A stretch of 64,000 nucleotides of DNA from Colwellia sp. Arc7-D (GTDB lineage: Bacteria; Pseudomonadota; Gammaproteobacteria; Enterobacterales; Alteromonadaceae): positions 2,232,001-2,296,000 of the forward strand of contig NZ_CP028924.1 of NCBI RefSeq assembly GCF_003061515.1. The letters are read 5' to 3'. The notes beneath the pieces were generated by a model. It saw only the letters and a program-made list of their open reading frames with translations, was not told the origin of the DNA and did not search any database. Made by a program: the position numbers and the translations under genes. Positions 55,048 through 64,000 of this stretch are shown here, piece after piece. Numbering within the stretch: position 1 is the first letter of the stretch; each line of letters begins with the position of its first letter.

Positions 55048-57540
55048 CTATAGGCGTTCAAATAAATTCATTTGGCTGTTGGTTATTTCATCAAAGCTTG
55101 TGCCAATAAATGGCAAAATAGCGTCTGCTACCGCTAACAACTGACGATCAATATAAAATTGATAATCTAAAGCAGCACTTTGACAGCCCTTAGCTTGTGG
55201 ACCATTTATTGTCATAACATACTCTATCCAGCCTTTATTTTGGTATTTCATAGGTTTACCTTGCTGCTGGTATATTTCATCCGCTAACCTTGCTGCGCGA
55301 ACATGGGGAGGTACATTTTTAACATAAAGCTCAAGTTTTCGTCTTAAGCGTTTACGGTAGTAGAGTAACTCGTCATGTTTTCCTGCTAGCGTATCGACAA
55401 CCATTTTTTTTATATATTCAACAACAGGCTCATTATTAAATACTTTCCAATACAAGGTACGTTGAAACTGTTTCGCCAATTCAGTCCAATCGGTGCGAAC
55501 ACTTTCCAAACCTTTAAACACTAATTGTTGTTCTTCGCCTTTTTGCACTAAACCAGCATAGCGCTTTTTAGTCCCCACATCTTGGCCACGAATGGTTGGC
55601 ATTAAAAATTTAATAAAATGGGTTTCAAATTCAATTTCAAGTTCACTGACAATACTGAACTGTTCTAAAAGCAAAGCTTGCCATTTTTCATTAATGTAAG
55701 CTTGTAACGTTTTGCCAAGTGCCCTGCTATTTTCAGCACTTTGATCATCACCAACATGAACAAATATCGAGTCGGTATCGCCGTAAATAACTTGATAACC
55801 TTTAGCTTCTATCCATAATTTGGTGGTTTTTAAAATGCTATGGCTGCGTTTCGTAATTGAGCCTGATAAACGGGGATCAAAAAATCGACACCCTGTCGAT
55901 CCTAAAATGCCGTAAAAAGAGTTCATGATAATTTTTATCGCTTGCGACAACGCCGCGTTTTTATCTTTTTTCGCTATATCACGCTCTTTCCAAAGCTCGG
56001 TGATAATATCAGGTAGAAAATGCTTTTCTCTTGAGAAATATGCACCATCAAAGCCCTCTATTGCTGTTTCTGGCGACTTTAAACCTTCAATCAAGCCCAT
56101 AGGGTCAATATTGAAACTTCGAATAATACTGGGGTACAGGCTTTTAAAATCTAACACTAATACATTTTTATAAAGCCCTGGGGTCGAATCCATAACAAAG
56201 CCGCCTGGCGATTCAAAGCCTTGATCGCCATCCCCCATATTGGGTGCTACATAACCACTACGATGTAACTTCGGCAAATATAAGTTGGTAAATGCCGCTA
56301 CAGAGCCACCCATTCGATCAATAGATAACCCGGTTAGCTGTGCTCTCAGCATGGCGAATTCTAATAGTTGCGTATGCTTAAAAATCAGAACCACTAAGCG
56401 ACAATCTTCGAGGTTGTACGCTGCTAGTGCCGTTTTATTATGATGAAAGTTGTCGGTTATCTCTTGTAATCTGTTATCAACATCGTCAACTTTTTTACCT
56501 ATGCCGAGCAAAGTATTAGCGACATTATCGAGTGAAAAGCTAGGAAAGTTATACGTGGCGGTTTTTAATAAATCGATACCATCAAGTATCACACGACCAT
56601 TAATCTCGATAAACTGCTGTTCACTAGCTTTGTTCGTGCGCCAATAAGGCGTTTTCCTATCTCGCCCTATGGCAAACTTAATATTGTGTAAATCGTAGCG
56701 TTTTTGTAACAGGTTAAAATCAAAGTTGATCACGTTCCAACCAATAATAATATCGGGGTCGTGCTGCGTAAACCATGCTAATAAACTCAACAGTAATTGC
56801 TGCTCATCAGCAAGCCATAAAATATCAACATCACAATGTTTAATTTTCTCATTTGCTATTTCTTGTTCATTGGCAATCATCATAACTTGCTGACAATGCT
56901 CGCTATATAAACCAATAGAATATAATTCTCCCGACATTGAACATTCAATATCGAGTGAAACTGTTGAGAGTTTAATGTCAGATTGCTGTGCTTTATCTAT
57001 AGGTTTACATTTCACCCTTTCATAGCGTCGATAGCGTTGATTGCTAGTTTGGTTTTGAGAGTGGTTTTGAATGAGGTTTTGGCTCAGTTTTAACGGTGAC
57101 TCTTGTCCTGCAAAAGTAATGTCTGCGGTAATAAAACGCTCCATTAAAAAGCGATCATCGGGACGAATATCATCTTCGTAACATTTAACACCTTTTTGTT
57201 TTAATGCTTCTCGAGCCTGATAAAACGCTTTTAAGGTTAAAAAATAAACCGCGGCAACCTTTACTTGCTTAAATGTTTTTAGTGCCAGTGGTTTTATTTC
57301 ATCGACGTTAATGCCTTGATTGGCCAAAATATCGCTAGCATGATTTACATCACTTACCTCAACAAAAAAAACAGCTCGTTCATTATCAATAATCAGTTGC
57401 ACAGGGCCTTGTGGCGTTTTCAGCCATAATGTTATTTCAATATGATTATTACGATCGCTAGCGCTGCGGGTTAAAAGAAAACCGCGTTTATTATCTATCG
57501 ACTCAAGGAGCTGAGGAATTTGATCAGGAGAAAGTTGCAT
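55048..57540 (-). CDS. polB: DNA polymerase II (family B)
   Basis: 830 residues, slightly longer than E. coli Pol II (783). Exonuclease motif S-L-D-I-E-C near 195 and N-V-I-N-F-D (Exo II). Polymerase motifs D-F-K-S-L-Y-P-S-I-I (motif A), K-I-I-M-N-S-F-Y-G (motif B) and Y-G-D-T-D-S (motif C) are complete. SOS-related translesion and repair polymerase. Divergent from dinG with only 83 bp between, suggesting a shared damage-responsive promoter region. I could not identify a confident LexA box there. Confidence 0.96.
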   Translation of the reverse strand: MQLSPDQIPQLLESIDNKRGFLLTRSASDRNNHIEITLWLKTPQGPVQLIIDNERAVFFVEVSDVNHASDILANQGINVDEIKPLALKTFKQVKVAAVYFLTLKAFYQAREALKQKGVKCYEDDIRPDDRFLMERFITADITFAGQESPLKLSQNLIQNHSQNQTSNQRYRRYERVKCKPIDKAQQSDIKLSTVSLDIECSMSGELYSIGLYSEHCQQVMMIANEQEIANEKIKHCDVDILWLADEQQLLLSLLAWFTQHDPDIIIGWNVINFDFNLLQKRYDLHNIKFAIGRDRKTPYWRTNKASEQQFIEINGRVILDGIDLLKTATYNFPSFSLDNVANTLLGIGKKVDDVDNRLQEITDNFHHNKTALAAYNLEDCRLVVLIFKHTQLLEFAMLRAQLTGLSIDRMGGSVAAFTNLYLPKLHRSGYVAPNMGDGDQGFESPGGFVMDSTPGLYKNVLVLDFKSLYPSIIRSFNIDPMGLIEGLKSPETAIEGFDGAYFSREKHFLPDIITELWKERDIAKKDKNAALSQAIKIIMNSFYGILGSTGCRFFDPRLSGSITKRSHSILKTTKLWIEAKGYQVIYGDTDSIFVHVGDDQSAENSRALGKTLQAYINEKWQALLLEQFSIVSELEIEFETHFIKFLMPTIRGQDVGTKKRYAGLVQKGEEQQLVFKGLESVRTDWTELAKQFQRTLYWKVFNNEPVVEYIKKMVVDTLAGKHDELLYYRKRLRRKLELYVKNVPPHVRAARLADEIYQQQGKPMKYQNKGWIEYVMTINGPQAKGCQSAALDYQFYIDRQLLAVADAILPFIGTSFDEITNSQMNLFERL

Positions 57541-57623
57541 TAATGGTTCTAATTATTCATAACAAACTGTTAATATATACAGCAGTGTAAATCATCTATT
57601 GTCGATAGGAAACTACAGCCGCG

Positions 57624-59738
57624 ATGTTAAGCGATAAAATTAAGCAAGTTATTCGAACCTCCTACAAAGCTATAGGTGAAAACCTGACCAACTTTAACCC
57701 GCGCAAGCAGCAAACCTTCTTAATTGCTGAAATTGCTAAAACCCTTGCCGGTGATTACGATAAAGTACGTAAAATCATTACTATTGAAGCTGGCACCGGA
57801 ACGGGTAAATCACTAGCCTACGCATTAGGCTCTATTCCATTAGCATTAAGTCGCAATAAAAAAGTCTGTATCGCTACGGCAACGGTGGCTTTGCAAGAGC
57901 AATTAGTGGATAAAGATTTACCGTTTTTAAAAAAGCACAGTGGTTTAGACTTCACCTTTACGTTAGCAAAAGGTCGACAACGTTATGTTTGTCGACAGAA
58001 ACTCGCGCAAGCGGTGGCAAATGACGATAGCCCACAAGCAGGTTTTACTTTTGCTGAAAAACCTCAAGCCAGTGATATTCGCACCTTAATTAAAATGCAT
58101 AAAGCACTCTCTGATAATACTTGGCCTGGCGATATTGATGCATGGCCTGAGCCGATTAATCATCAAATTTGGCAACAAATACAAGCTGACAAACACAGCT
58201 GTTTAAAACATTTATCTGAACACAGTCATTGCCCATTTCATAAAGCTAGAGAGAGCATGGAAGCAGCTGATGTTATAGTGGTTAACCACAGTTTATTACT
58301 TGCAGATTTAGAGCTTGGTGGCGGTCGAATATTATCGGCTCCTGAAGATACTTTCTACATAATTGATGAAGCGCACCACTTACCAAAGGTAACGCGTGAC
58401 CATTCTAGCGCAAGCATGACCATCAAGGGAGCCATTGACTGGCTTAGTAAGTTGCAAGAAACCGGTGATAAAATAGCAAAACTGGTTAAATCGAACAGCG
58501 CTATATCACCTTCAATAAAATTAGCAGATGATTGCCAAGATATTTTAGCGGACATGCAAAAAGTATTAAGCTTTATTGACAATAATCGCAGTATTTATTT
58601 TCACCAAACGACATCAAATAGCAGTAATAAACAAAGTCAAAATCAAGCGCTTCAATATCGATTTGAAAACGGTATTATTCCAAAAACACTAAAAAATTGG
58701 GCAGAAGATTTAACGGACAGTTCGAAGAAATGTTTAGCGCATTTAAACAAGCTTTATAACTTGTTAATGGAGTCGGTAAAAGACGGCGATACACAAATGT
58801 ATTTAGCTGAGCCTTTATTAGCTGAGTCGGGATTTATGATCCAGCGCTTAGAAAACTTTAATTCGCTTTGGCAAATGTACGCTAAAACCGATAGTGAAAA
58901 AGGTGCGCCAATGGCACGTTGGTTAGAGCAAATAGAAGGTAAACGAAGTGACTACTTAATTAGCGGTTCACCGATTGAAGTAGGCTTTACCTTAGAAGAT
59001 ATGCTTTGGTCAAAATGTGAAGGCGCGGTATTGTGCTCTGCCACTATTTTAGCCTTAAACTCTTTTGACCATTTTCGTCGTCAAGCAGGTTTAAGAACCG
59101 ATGATGGCAGCCAATACCAAAAAGTTGATTCGCCTTTTGATTATCAAAATAATGCGCAACTTATTATACCTAAAATGCAATATGAGCCCAGTGCAGAGCC
59201 TTTTACAGACGAACTTATCGCTAAATTACCTGAGCAAATCAAACGTGGTAAAGCAACATTAGTTTTGTTTTCGTCATATTGGCAGATGGACAAAGTGGTT
59301 ACCGCCCTGCGAGAACAAACTGAACTTAGTATATTAGTGCAAGGTGAACAGTCTCGACAAAAAATTATTGAAACCCATAAAGCGCTTTGTGATAAAAAAC
59401 AAGACAGTATTATTTTTGGCACACAAAGTTTTTCAGAAGGCCTAGATTTACCCGGTGAATACCTGACTAACGTTATTATTACAAAACTCCCTTTTTCAGT
59501 GCCATCATCACCGGTAGAAGAAGCACAGGCCGAATACATTATTGTTAAAGGGGGTAATCCGTTTATGTCTATTTCGGTGCCTGAAACCTCGAAAAAGCTC
59601 ATTCAGGCTACAGGTCGCTTACTGCGCAACGAAAAAGATTACGGTGTTATTGTGTTAATGGATAGACGTTTGGTAAATAAGCGCTACGGTAAGGATTTAC
59701 TAAACTCTTTACCGCCATTTAAACGTGTTATTGAATAG
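57624..59738 (+). CDS. dinG: ATP-dependent DNA helicase DinG
   Basis: A 704-residue XPD-like SF2 helicase. Walker A is E-A-G-T-G-T-G-K-S near 57-65 and the DEAH box is in I-I-D-E-A-H-H. Iron-sulfur cysteines appear in Y-V-C-R-Q, H-S-C-L-K and S-H-C-P-F. Motif VI is A-T-G-R-L-L-R. It resolves R-loops and D-loops after damage. Length agrees with E. coli DinG (716). Divergent from polB. Confidence 0.94.
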   Translation: MLSDKIKQVIRTSYKAIGENLTNFNPRKQQTFLIAEIAKTLAGDYDKVRKIITIEAGTGTGKSLAYALGSIPLALSRNKKVCIATATVALQEQLVDKDLPFLKKHSGLDFTFTLAKGRQRYVCRQKLAQAVANDDSPQAGFTFAEKPQASDIRTLIKMHKALSDNTWPGDIDAWPEPINHQIWQQIQADKHSCLKHLSEHSHCPFHKARESMEAADVIVVNHSLLLADLELGGGRILSAPEDTFYIIDEAHHLPKVTRDHSSASMTIKGAIDWLSKLQETGDKIAKLVKSNSAISPSIKLADDCQDILADMQKVLSFIDNNRSIYFHQTTSNSSNKQSQNQALQYRFENGIIPKTLKNWAEDLTDSSKKCLAHLNKLYNLLMESVKDGDTQMYLAEPLLAESGFMIQRLENFNSLWQMYAKTDSEKGAPMARWLEQIEGKRSDYLISGSPIEVGFTLEDMLWSKCEGAVLCSATILALNSFDHFRRQAGLRTDDGSQYQKVDSPFDYQNNAQLIIPKMQYEPSAEPFTDELIAKLPEQIKRGKATLVLFSSYWQMDKVVTALREQTELSILVQGEQSRQKIIETHKALCDKKQDSIIFGTQSFSEGLDLPGEYLTNVIITKLPFSVPSSPVEEAQAEYIIVKGGNPFMSISVPETSKKLIQATGRLLRNEKDYGVIVLMDRRLVNKRYGKDLLNSLPPFKRVIE

Positions 59739-59835
59739 TTACTCGCCAGCTAGGTTATCGCCTTGGTCAAAGGTGTTGACCTTTAAATGTAAAATGCATT
59801 TTCGTTAAGCACTAATGGCATACTGGTACTAAAAT

Positions 59836-60207
59836 TTAGCGATGTTGATCAATAAGAATGGCATTACCATCAGGGTCTACAAATGAAAAACTCGCGGGCC
59901 CTTGTTCACCCTCAACATTTTGATGACTAACCTCTATGCCTTGTGCTTTCACTTTGGCGAGCAAGTCTCTAGCATCAGTAAAATCATCAAGGGCTTGAGC
60001 ATTATGATCCCACCCCGGATTAAAGGTTAAAATATTTCCTTCAAACATACCTTGAAAAAGGCCAATATTGGTCGTGCCGTTTTTCATAATTAAAAACCGC
60101 TGTGATATTTCGCCAGCAAAGACACTAAAGCCTAACTTTTCATAAAAGTCTCGTGAGACTTGTAAGTCTTTCACTGCCAAACTAATTGAAAAACAATCTA
60201 ACTTCAT
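59836..60207 (-). CDS. VOC-family (glyoxalase-like) protein
   Basis: About 123 residues from M-K-L-D-C-F-S-I-S-L-A-V-K-D with GGAG at good spacing. An upstream TTG and an adjacent ATG are alternatives. The beta-alpha-beta-beta-beta VOC fold is visible (S-R-D-F-Y-E-K-L-G-F-S-V-F and F-V-D-P-D-G-N-A-I-L-I-D-Q). The substrate is unknown; related proteins detoxify aldehydes or bind antibiotics. Monocistronic. Confidence 0.85.
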   Translation of the reverse strand: MKLDCFSISLAVKDLQVSRDFYEKLGFSVFAGEISQRFLIMKNGTTNIGLFQGMFEGNILTFNPGWDHNAQALDDFTDARDLLAKVKAQGIEVSHQNVEGEQGPASFSFVDPDGNAILIDQHR

Positions 60208-60464
60208 CATTATCTCCAAAAATAAAAATATTTATCTAGCCCGCTACTACCTTATATTTAGATAAATTAAGTATGCAGAGCAGACAAAACCGTTTCCAGA
60301 TCAGCATTAATGATTAAACAATAGCGTATTACGAGTAAAAATCGATCAAAAAAGCACATTATATAAACTTTTTAAAATAAAATTAAAATTCATGAAATTT
60401 ATACACTAGAACTCGGTCTTTTAGCTTTGTTACCAACATTTTTTATTAATTTTGAGGAATTTAC

Positions 60465-60890
60465 ATGTCGACAGATACTACCCTAGCCAACAATAACTTA
60501 CAGAGCAACCTACAATGGTCATTACTACTTTTACGCGTAGGTGTTTTCATCGTGATGTTTGTTTGGACGCTAGATAAATTTGTTAACCCTGCTCATAGCA
60601 TTAAAATATTCGAGCATTTTTATAACATCAGTGGATTTAATGACGTAATTGCTTATGTACTAGGTGCATTACAATTAGTGCTAGTTATGGCTTTTTTATT
60701 CGGTATTAAAAAGCGCTTAACATACGGTTTAATTCTACTAATGCATGCTGGTTCTACATTCTCAGCTTATGCACAATATTATGACGCTTTTAATAATTTA
60801 TTATTTTTCGCCGCTTGGCCGATGCTAGCAGCATGTGCAGCTTTATATATATTACGTGATGCTGATACTAAGTTTACATTAGGTAAATAG
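60465..60890 (+). CDS. DoxX-like four-helix membrane protein
   Basis: 141 residues with four hydrophobic helices (about 20-40, 60-80, 87-103 and 108-128). R-V-G-V-F-I-V-M-F-V-W-T-L-D-K-F resembles the DoxX first helix. An inner-membrane protein of unknown function. GAGGAATTTAC upstream is a good ribosome binding site. Followed by a terminator at 60,963. Confidence 0.75.
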   Translation: MSTDTTLANNNLQSNLQWSLLLLRVGVFIVMFVWTLDKFVNPAHSIKIFEHFYNISGFNDVIAYVLGALQLVLVMAFLFGIKKRLTYGLILLMHAGSTFSAYAQYYDAFNNLLFFAAWPMLAACAALYILRDADTKFTLGK

Positions 60891-60962
60891 ACACTCCCTT
60901 AGGTTTTTATTTAATAAGCTAGATAAATACATACCTCTGATGGTTTAACCCTGATAAACATA

Positions 60963-60990
60963 AAAAGCCAAGGTCTGCACCTTGGCTTTT
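60963..60990. terminator. Terminator between DoxX-like gene and pdsO
   Basis: Stem with AAAAGCCAAGG and CCTTGGCTTTT arms and a 6-nt loop, flanked by T-rich sequence on one side and A-rich on the other. It serves convergent genes. Confidence 0.85.
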
Positions 60991-61029
60991 CTATATCTGC
61001 TAGCAAACTCAAAACAATTTAATTGTCCC

Positions 61030-61896
61030 TTAAAAGTTCTTTGCCGTTTGTGAATTATCAACCTTGTTATCTTCAAGTGCTATCGCCGTATTTTTCAGTT
61101 TAATAACAACTCTTCTATCATAAAAACTGACTTCTTTATCGGTTGATGCAACAACAGATTGTTGTTCACCAAAAGCAAATAGGCTAATACGTTCGGCTGA
61201 TACACCTTGATCAATAAGCGCATTTTTCACTGCATTAATTCGTGCTAATGAAAGTGCCTGATTTAATTCATCACTGCCTTGCTTATCGGTATAGCCAGAA
61301 AGATCTAAGGTCAAGTTAGGTGACTGTTGAACTATGCTCGCTAAACTTGCAATTTGCTCTTGGTAATGCGGTTTTATTTCACTTGAACCTGTTGAAAATT
61401 GTAAACTCATTAACAAGTTTTGAGCCTGTAGCAAACTCGCCGCTTGGTAATTTTTCTCTAACGCAAATAACTCGGTTTCATAACGTTGCTCTGCTTGCTC
61501 AATTTTTTCTTGATAACGCGCTAATGATGTTGCATTACTTTCTTTCTCTGCTTCATATGCGACTGACAAATGATCAATCTCATCTGTCGCATTAATATTT
61601 TTTGCAATCATATTACCGGCTATACCTGTAATAAAAGCACCAACAGGGCCTCCTAAAATTGCGCCAATAATCATACCTGTACCAAAGCCTATTTCTTCTT
61701 TTATTTCTGCAGAGCGCTCCTGTTCCGCCTTTTGCTGTGTTGTTGCTTCAACAGTATTAGCAAATACAGGACTTACCGTTAACACTGAAATTAATGCGAC
61801 GTTAATTAACGTTTTTGTCACACCTGTACTCTGCTGGCATTTATTTTCGGTTAATGATGCTTTGCTTAATGGATTTGTTGTTAATGTATTTTTCAT
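61030..61896 (-). CDS. pdsO: Sortase-associated OmpA-like protein PdsO
   Basis: 288 residues with an N-terminal signal region (hydrophobic core about 30-46, A-N-T cleavage). Then a glycine-zipper helix (G-F-G-T-G-M-I-I-G-A-I-L-G-G-P-V-G-A, about 70-100), a coiled coil and a C-terminal OmpA peptidoglycan-binding domain (F-S-T-G-S-S-E-I-K...L-D-L-S-G-Y-T-D...R-R-V-V-I-K-L). Glycine zipper plus OmpA next to a dedicated sortase two-component system is the PdsO pattern. It links the outer membrane or periplasm to the sortase system. Divergent from pdsR. Confidence 0.85.
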   Translation of the reverse strand: MKNTLTTNPLSKASLTENKCQQSTGVTKTLINVALISVLTVSPVFANTVEATTQQKAEQERSAEIKEEIGFGTGMIIGAILGGPVGAFITGIAGNMIAKNINATDEIDHLSVAYEAEKESNATSLARYQEKIEQAEQRYETELFALEKNYQAASLLQAQNLLMSLQFSTGSSEIKPHYQEQIASLASIVQQSPNLTLDLSGYTDKQGSDELNQALSLARINAVKNALIDQGVSAERISLFAFGEQQSVVASTDKEVSFYDRRVVIKLKNTAIALEDNKVDNSQTAKNF

Positions 61897-62144
61897 TTTA
61901 ATTCTCTCGTCGGTTATGTGCTTAATAAATAATTGCTAACTTAGGGTTTAAGTAGCTGCTTTGTTTTGATGATGTTATTAAAACCCACAAATACGACGAC
62001 TAGAGGACGCAAAAATGACAATTCACTGAGCAAATGTGGCAACATTATGGCAATTACAACATTTAGCAGCATCAGTGCTGTTTATTCGATATTATTTACC
62101 CCAGATAATTAAAAGTAGTTAGCCAAAACACATAAAGGATAAAC

Positions 62145-62858
62145 ATGTCGAAACGGATCGCTATTGTCGAAGACGATGCTGCCATTAGAGAAAACTACGC
62201 TGATGTATTGCGCATGCAAGGCTATCAGGTACAAACCTATGCCAATAAAAATAGCGCAATAGAAGCATTTAACTTACGTTTGCCCAATTTAGCTATTTTA
62301 GATATAGGTCTTGAGCACGAATACGACGCAGGTTTTGAGTTGTGCCAATGGTTAAGATCAAAGTCGACTACTTTACCTATCATATTTTTAACTGCTCGCG
62401 ATAGCGACGTAGACACTGTTTCAGGTTTACGTATTGGTGCTGACGACTACCTAACAAAAGATATAAGCTTACCGCACTTATCAGCACGGATAGCCGCACT
62501 ATTTCGACGCCAAGACGCCTTAGGTAAGCCACAACAGGTAGATCACATGCTAACTATTGGACCACTAACAATAGATAGTCAACGAATGACCATTCAATGG
62601 AAAGATCAGCACGTAGAATTAACCATTACTGAATTTTGGATGTTGTTTGCCCTAGCAAAACATCCAGGACATGTAAAAAACCGTAGTCAGTTAATGCAAG
62701 ATTCAAAAATATATGTTGATGACTCCACCATTACTTCACATATCAAACGAATTCGTAAAAAGTTTAACCAACTTGATGGTGACTTTAATTGTATTGAAAC
62801 AGTCTATGGCATGGGCTATCGCTGGAATCAAACAACGATAGCATCAACAGGTAGCTAA
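62145..62858 (+). CDS. pdsR: Response regulator PdsR (proteobacterial dedicated sortase system)
   Basis: A 237-residue OmpR-type regulator. The receiver domain has acidic E-D-D near 9-11, the phospho-acceptor in L-A-I-L-D-I near 52 and F-L-T-A-R...Y-L-T-K-D. The winged-helix C-terminus includes V-Y-G-M-G-Y-R-W. It lies 6 bp before the kinase gene and divergent from pdsO; the set identifies the Pds system. No sortase gene is in the visible part. Confidence 0.88.
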   Translation: MSKRIAIVEDDAAIRENYADVLRMQGYQVQTYANKNSAIEAFNLRLPNLAILDIGLEHEYDAGFELCQWLRSKSTTLPIIFLTARDSDVDTVSGLRIGADDYLTKDISLPHLSARIAALFRRQDALGKPQQVDHMLTIGPLTIDSQRMTIQWKDQHVELTITEFWMLFALAKHPGHVKNRSQLMQDSKIYVDDSTITSHIKRIRKKFNQLDGDFNCIETVYGMGYRWNQTTIASTGS

Positions 62859-62864
62859 ATAGAT

Positions 62865-64000
62865 ATGGCAATGAAGTGGCGTTTTGGCTTAAGAAGTAAG
62901 CTGCTATTATTATCTGGTTTTTTATTCACCATTCCTTGGTTTGGCTACCAATATGTCTGGGAAATGGAAAAATACTTACGCTACGGCCAAGAGCAAACCA
63001 TCATAGGTACCGCAAGAGCACTCGCAACTGCGATGCATGAACGCGCCAATTTATTTAATAATCAAGCGAGTTTTTTACCCAGTGTAGAAAAAGGTAAAGA
63101 CCTCTACAGTTATGGCTTGTCAGCGCCGATTCAGCTTGATGGCTTAAATCAAGATTGGCCCGACTTTGCTAATAAAGCGCACTTTTATCAGCAAAACAAT
63201 CAGCTTTATAGTCAATTAACCCCAGAGCAATTATCAATAAACTTTACTGCTGCAGTTGGTACTTACGGTAAATATTTATATTTATACTTTGTAGTAATCG
63301 ACGACAAGGTTATTTATCGCGACAGCAATGCGCGCAGTATTGTAAATAATGATCATTTAGAGCTTGCCTTTATCAATCCCCAAAATGTGTTTAGTCGTTT
63401 TATTATCAGCAATAAAACCACCGGCTGGATTGACGCTTATCGCATTACAGATATCACAGATGACATACCCGTTCCAGCGAGACAAATTCAAGGTCATTGG
63501 CGCGATACACCACAAGGTTATAATGTTGAAGTACGCGTGCCATTAACTGAGTTTAACGACAACATTGCCTTTGCTGTGCACGATGTTGATAGCCCATTAG
63601 GTGTAATCGAAGCATCTCTTGGCTCAGCAGACCCAAGTTCGGCAGAAACTTTAGGTACTATTTTAGTGCCCTCACCTGAAATTGAGCGCATTGTTAAGGG
63701 TATGAGTTACACCAATTCAAGCATTTGGGTTGTTGATCAACATCACCGTGTATTAGCCACTACGGGGAATATTAAAAAAGCCAATGGCGTGTGGAATAAA
63801 CGCGTAAACCTTGATAACCAACGTGAAGATAATGCGGATACTAGTTTTATCTATTCTGTTTGGTTAACCTTTGAAAACAATATACTCAAGCCGCTTTACG
63901 AAATAATACTCACCCAACCACCGCGTAACTTTATTGACCAACTCTATGATTCAGAAAATCTCACCGGTAAACATATTGAAAGTGCTTTAGCGGGTGAGCC
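62865..64000 (+). CDS. pdsS: Sensor histidine kinase PdsS (partial, truncated by window edge)
   Basis: Open from ATG 62,865 to the window end, giving 378 residues. The N-terminal transmembrane helix (L-L-L-L-S-G-F-L-F-T-I-P-W-F-G-Y, about 12-27) is followed by a large periplasmic sensor domain. The kinase core (H-box, ATPase) lies beyond the edge. The extended periplasmic region and its pairing with the Pds response regulator and PdsO identify it. It starts 6 bp after the response regulator stop. Confidence 0.85.
   Translation, partial: MAMKWRFGLRSKLLLLSGFLFTIPWFGYQYVWEMEKYLRYGQEQTIIGTARALATAMHERANLFNNQASFLPSVEKGKDLYSYGLSAPIQLDGLNQDWPDFANKAHFYQQNNQLYSQLTPEQLSINFTAAVGTYGKYLYLYFVVIDDKVIYRDSNARSIVNNDHLELAFINPQNVFSRFIISNKTTGWIDAYRITDITDDIPVPARQIQGHWRDTPQGYNVEVRVPLTEFNDNIAFAVHDVDSPLGVIEASLGSADPSSAETLGTILVPSPEIERIVKGMSYTNSSIWVVDQHHRVLATTGNIKKANGVWNKRVNLDNQREDNADTSFIYSVWLTFENNILKPLYEIILTQPPRNFIDQLYDSENLTGKHIESALAGE

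Noticed and set aside
57541..57623. LexA box between polB and dinG
   Set aside because: No CTGT-N8-ACAG match good enough could be found in the 83-bp gap by eye.

Overview
The window comes from an AT-rich marine gammaproteobacterium, most likely Alteromonadales (Colwellia or Thalassotalea-like). The evidence is the base composition, an Oar-type TonB receptor, a Pds (proteobacterial dedicated sortase) OmpA/response-regulator/kinase set, and an nrdB-yfaE pair. No rRNA, tRNA or CRISPR array was seen.

Positions 1 to about 43,450 look like one mobile genomic island whose left end lies outside the window. Its right boundary falls inside nrdB: only the last ~145 codons of the ribonucleotide reductase beta gene remain (43,432-43,890), followed normally by yfaE. 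Just inside this boundary are four minus-strand genes. Three are a likely gamma-mobile-trio (GMT) module (GmtY, GmtZ, GmtX candidates at 42,221-36,461), and upstream lies a degenerate tyrosine recombinase. The cargo is defence-heavy. Reading right to left it holds: (i) a C-protein-like XRE regulator with three operator copies, divergent from a winged-helix protein plus SF2 helicase; (ii) an operon with a TPR-CHAT protease, two unknown proteins, a small protein behind an RBS hairpin, a prokaryotic viperin and a small partner; (iii) small hypothetical genes and a secreted trypsin-like protease operon; (iv) a very large BspA-type repeat lipoprotein, split by a one-base frameshift and flanked by ~145-bp direct repeats; (v) a type I BREX locus (BrxR-type WYL regulator, brxA, brxB, brxC, pglX; pglZ and brxL would lie beyond the left edge). 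Between brxC and pglX sits a three-gene insert: a protein with a PD-(D/E)xK-like QxK motif, a RecQ helicase fused to a phosphoribosyltransferase-like domain, and a DprA-like protein.

From 43,896 onward the DNA is chromosomal backbone: yfaE; deoA and cdd (pyrimidine nucleoside salvage); a TonB-dependent receptor divergent from a RutR-like TetR regulator, a secreted EEP-family hydrolase and an alkaline phosphatase; then metC, polB (Pol II), dinG, a VOC protein, a DoxX-like membrane protein and the Pds genes. RutR-box-like palindromes lie upstream of cdd and in the receptor/regulator intergenic region. This suggests that one regulator links uptake of extracellular nucleotides to pyrimidine salvage.

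The strongest candidates for something undescribed are the TPR-CHAT/viperin operon and the DprA/RecQ-PRTase/nuclease-like trio inside BREX. The trio parallels the ComFA-ComFC-DprA competence machinery.
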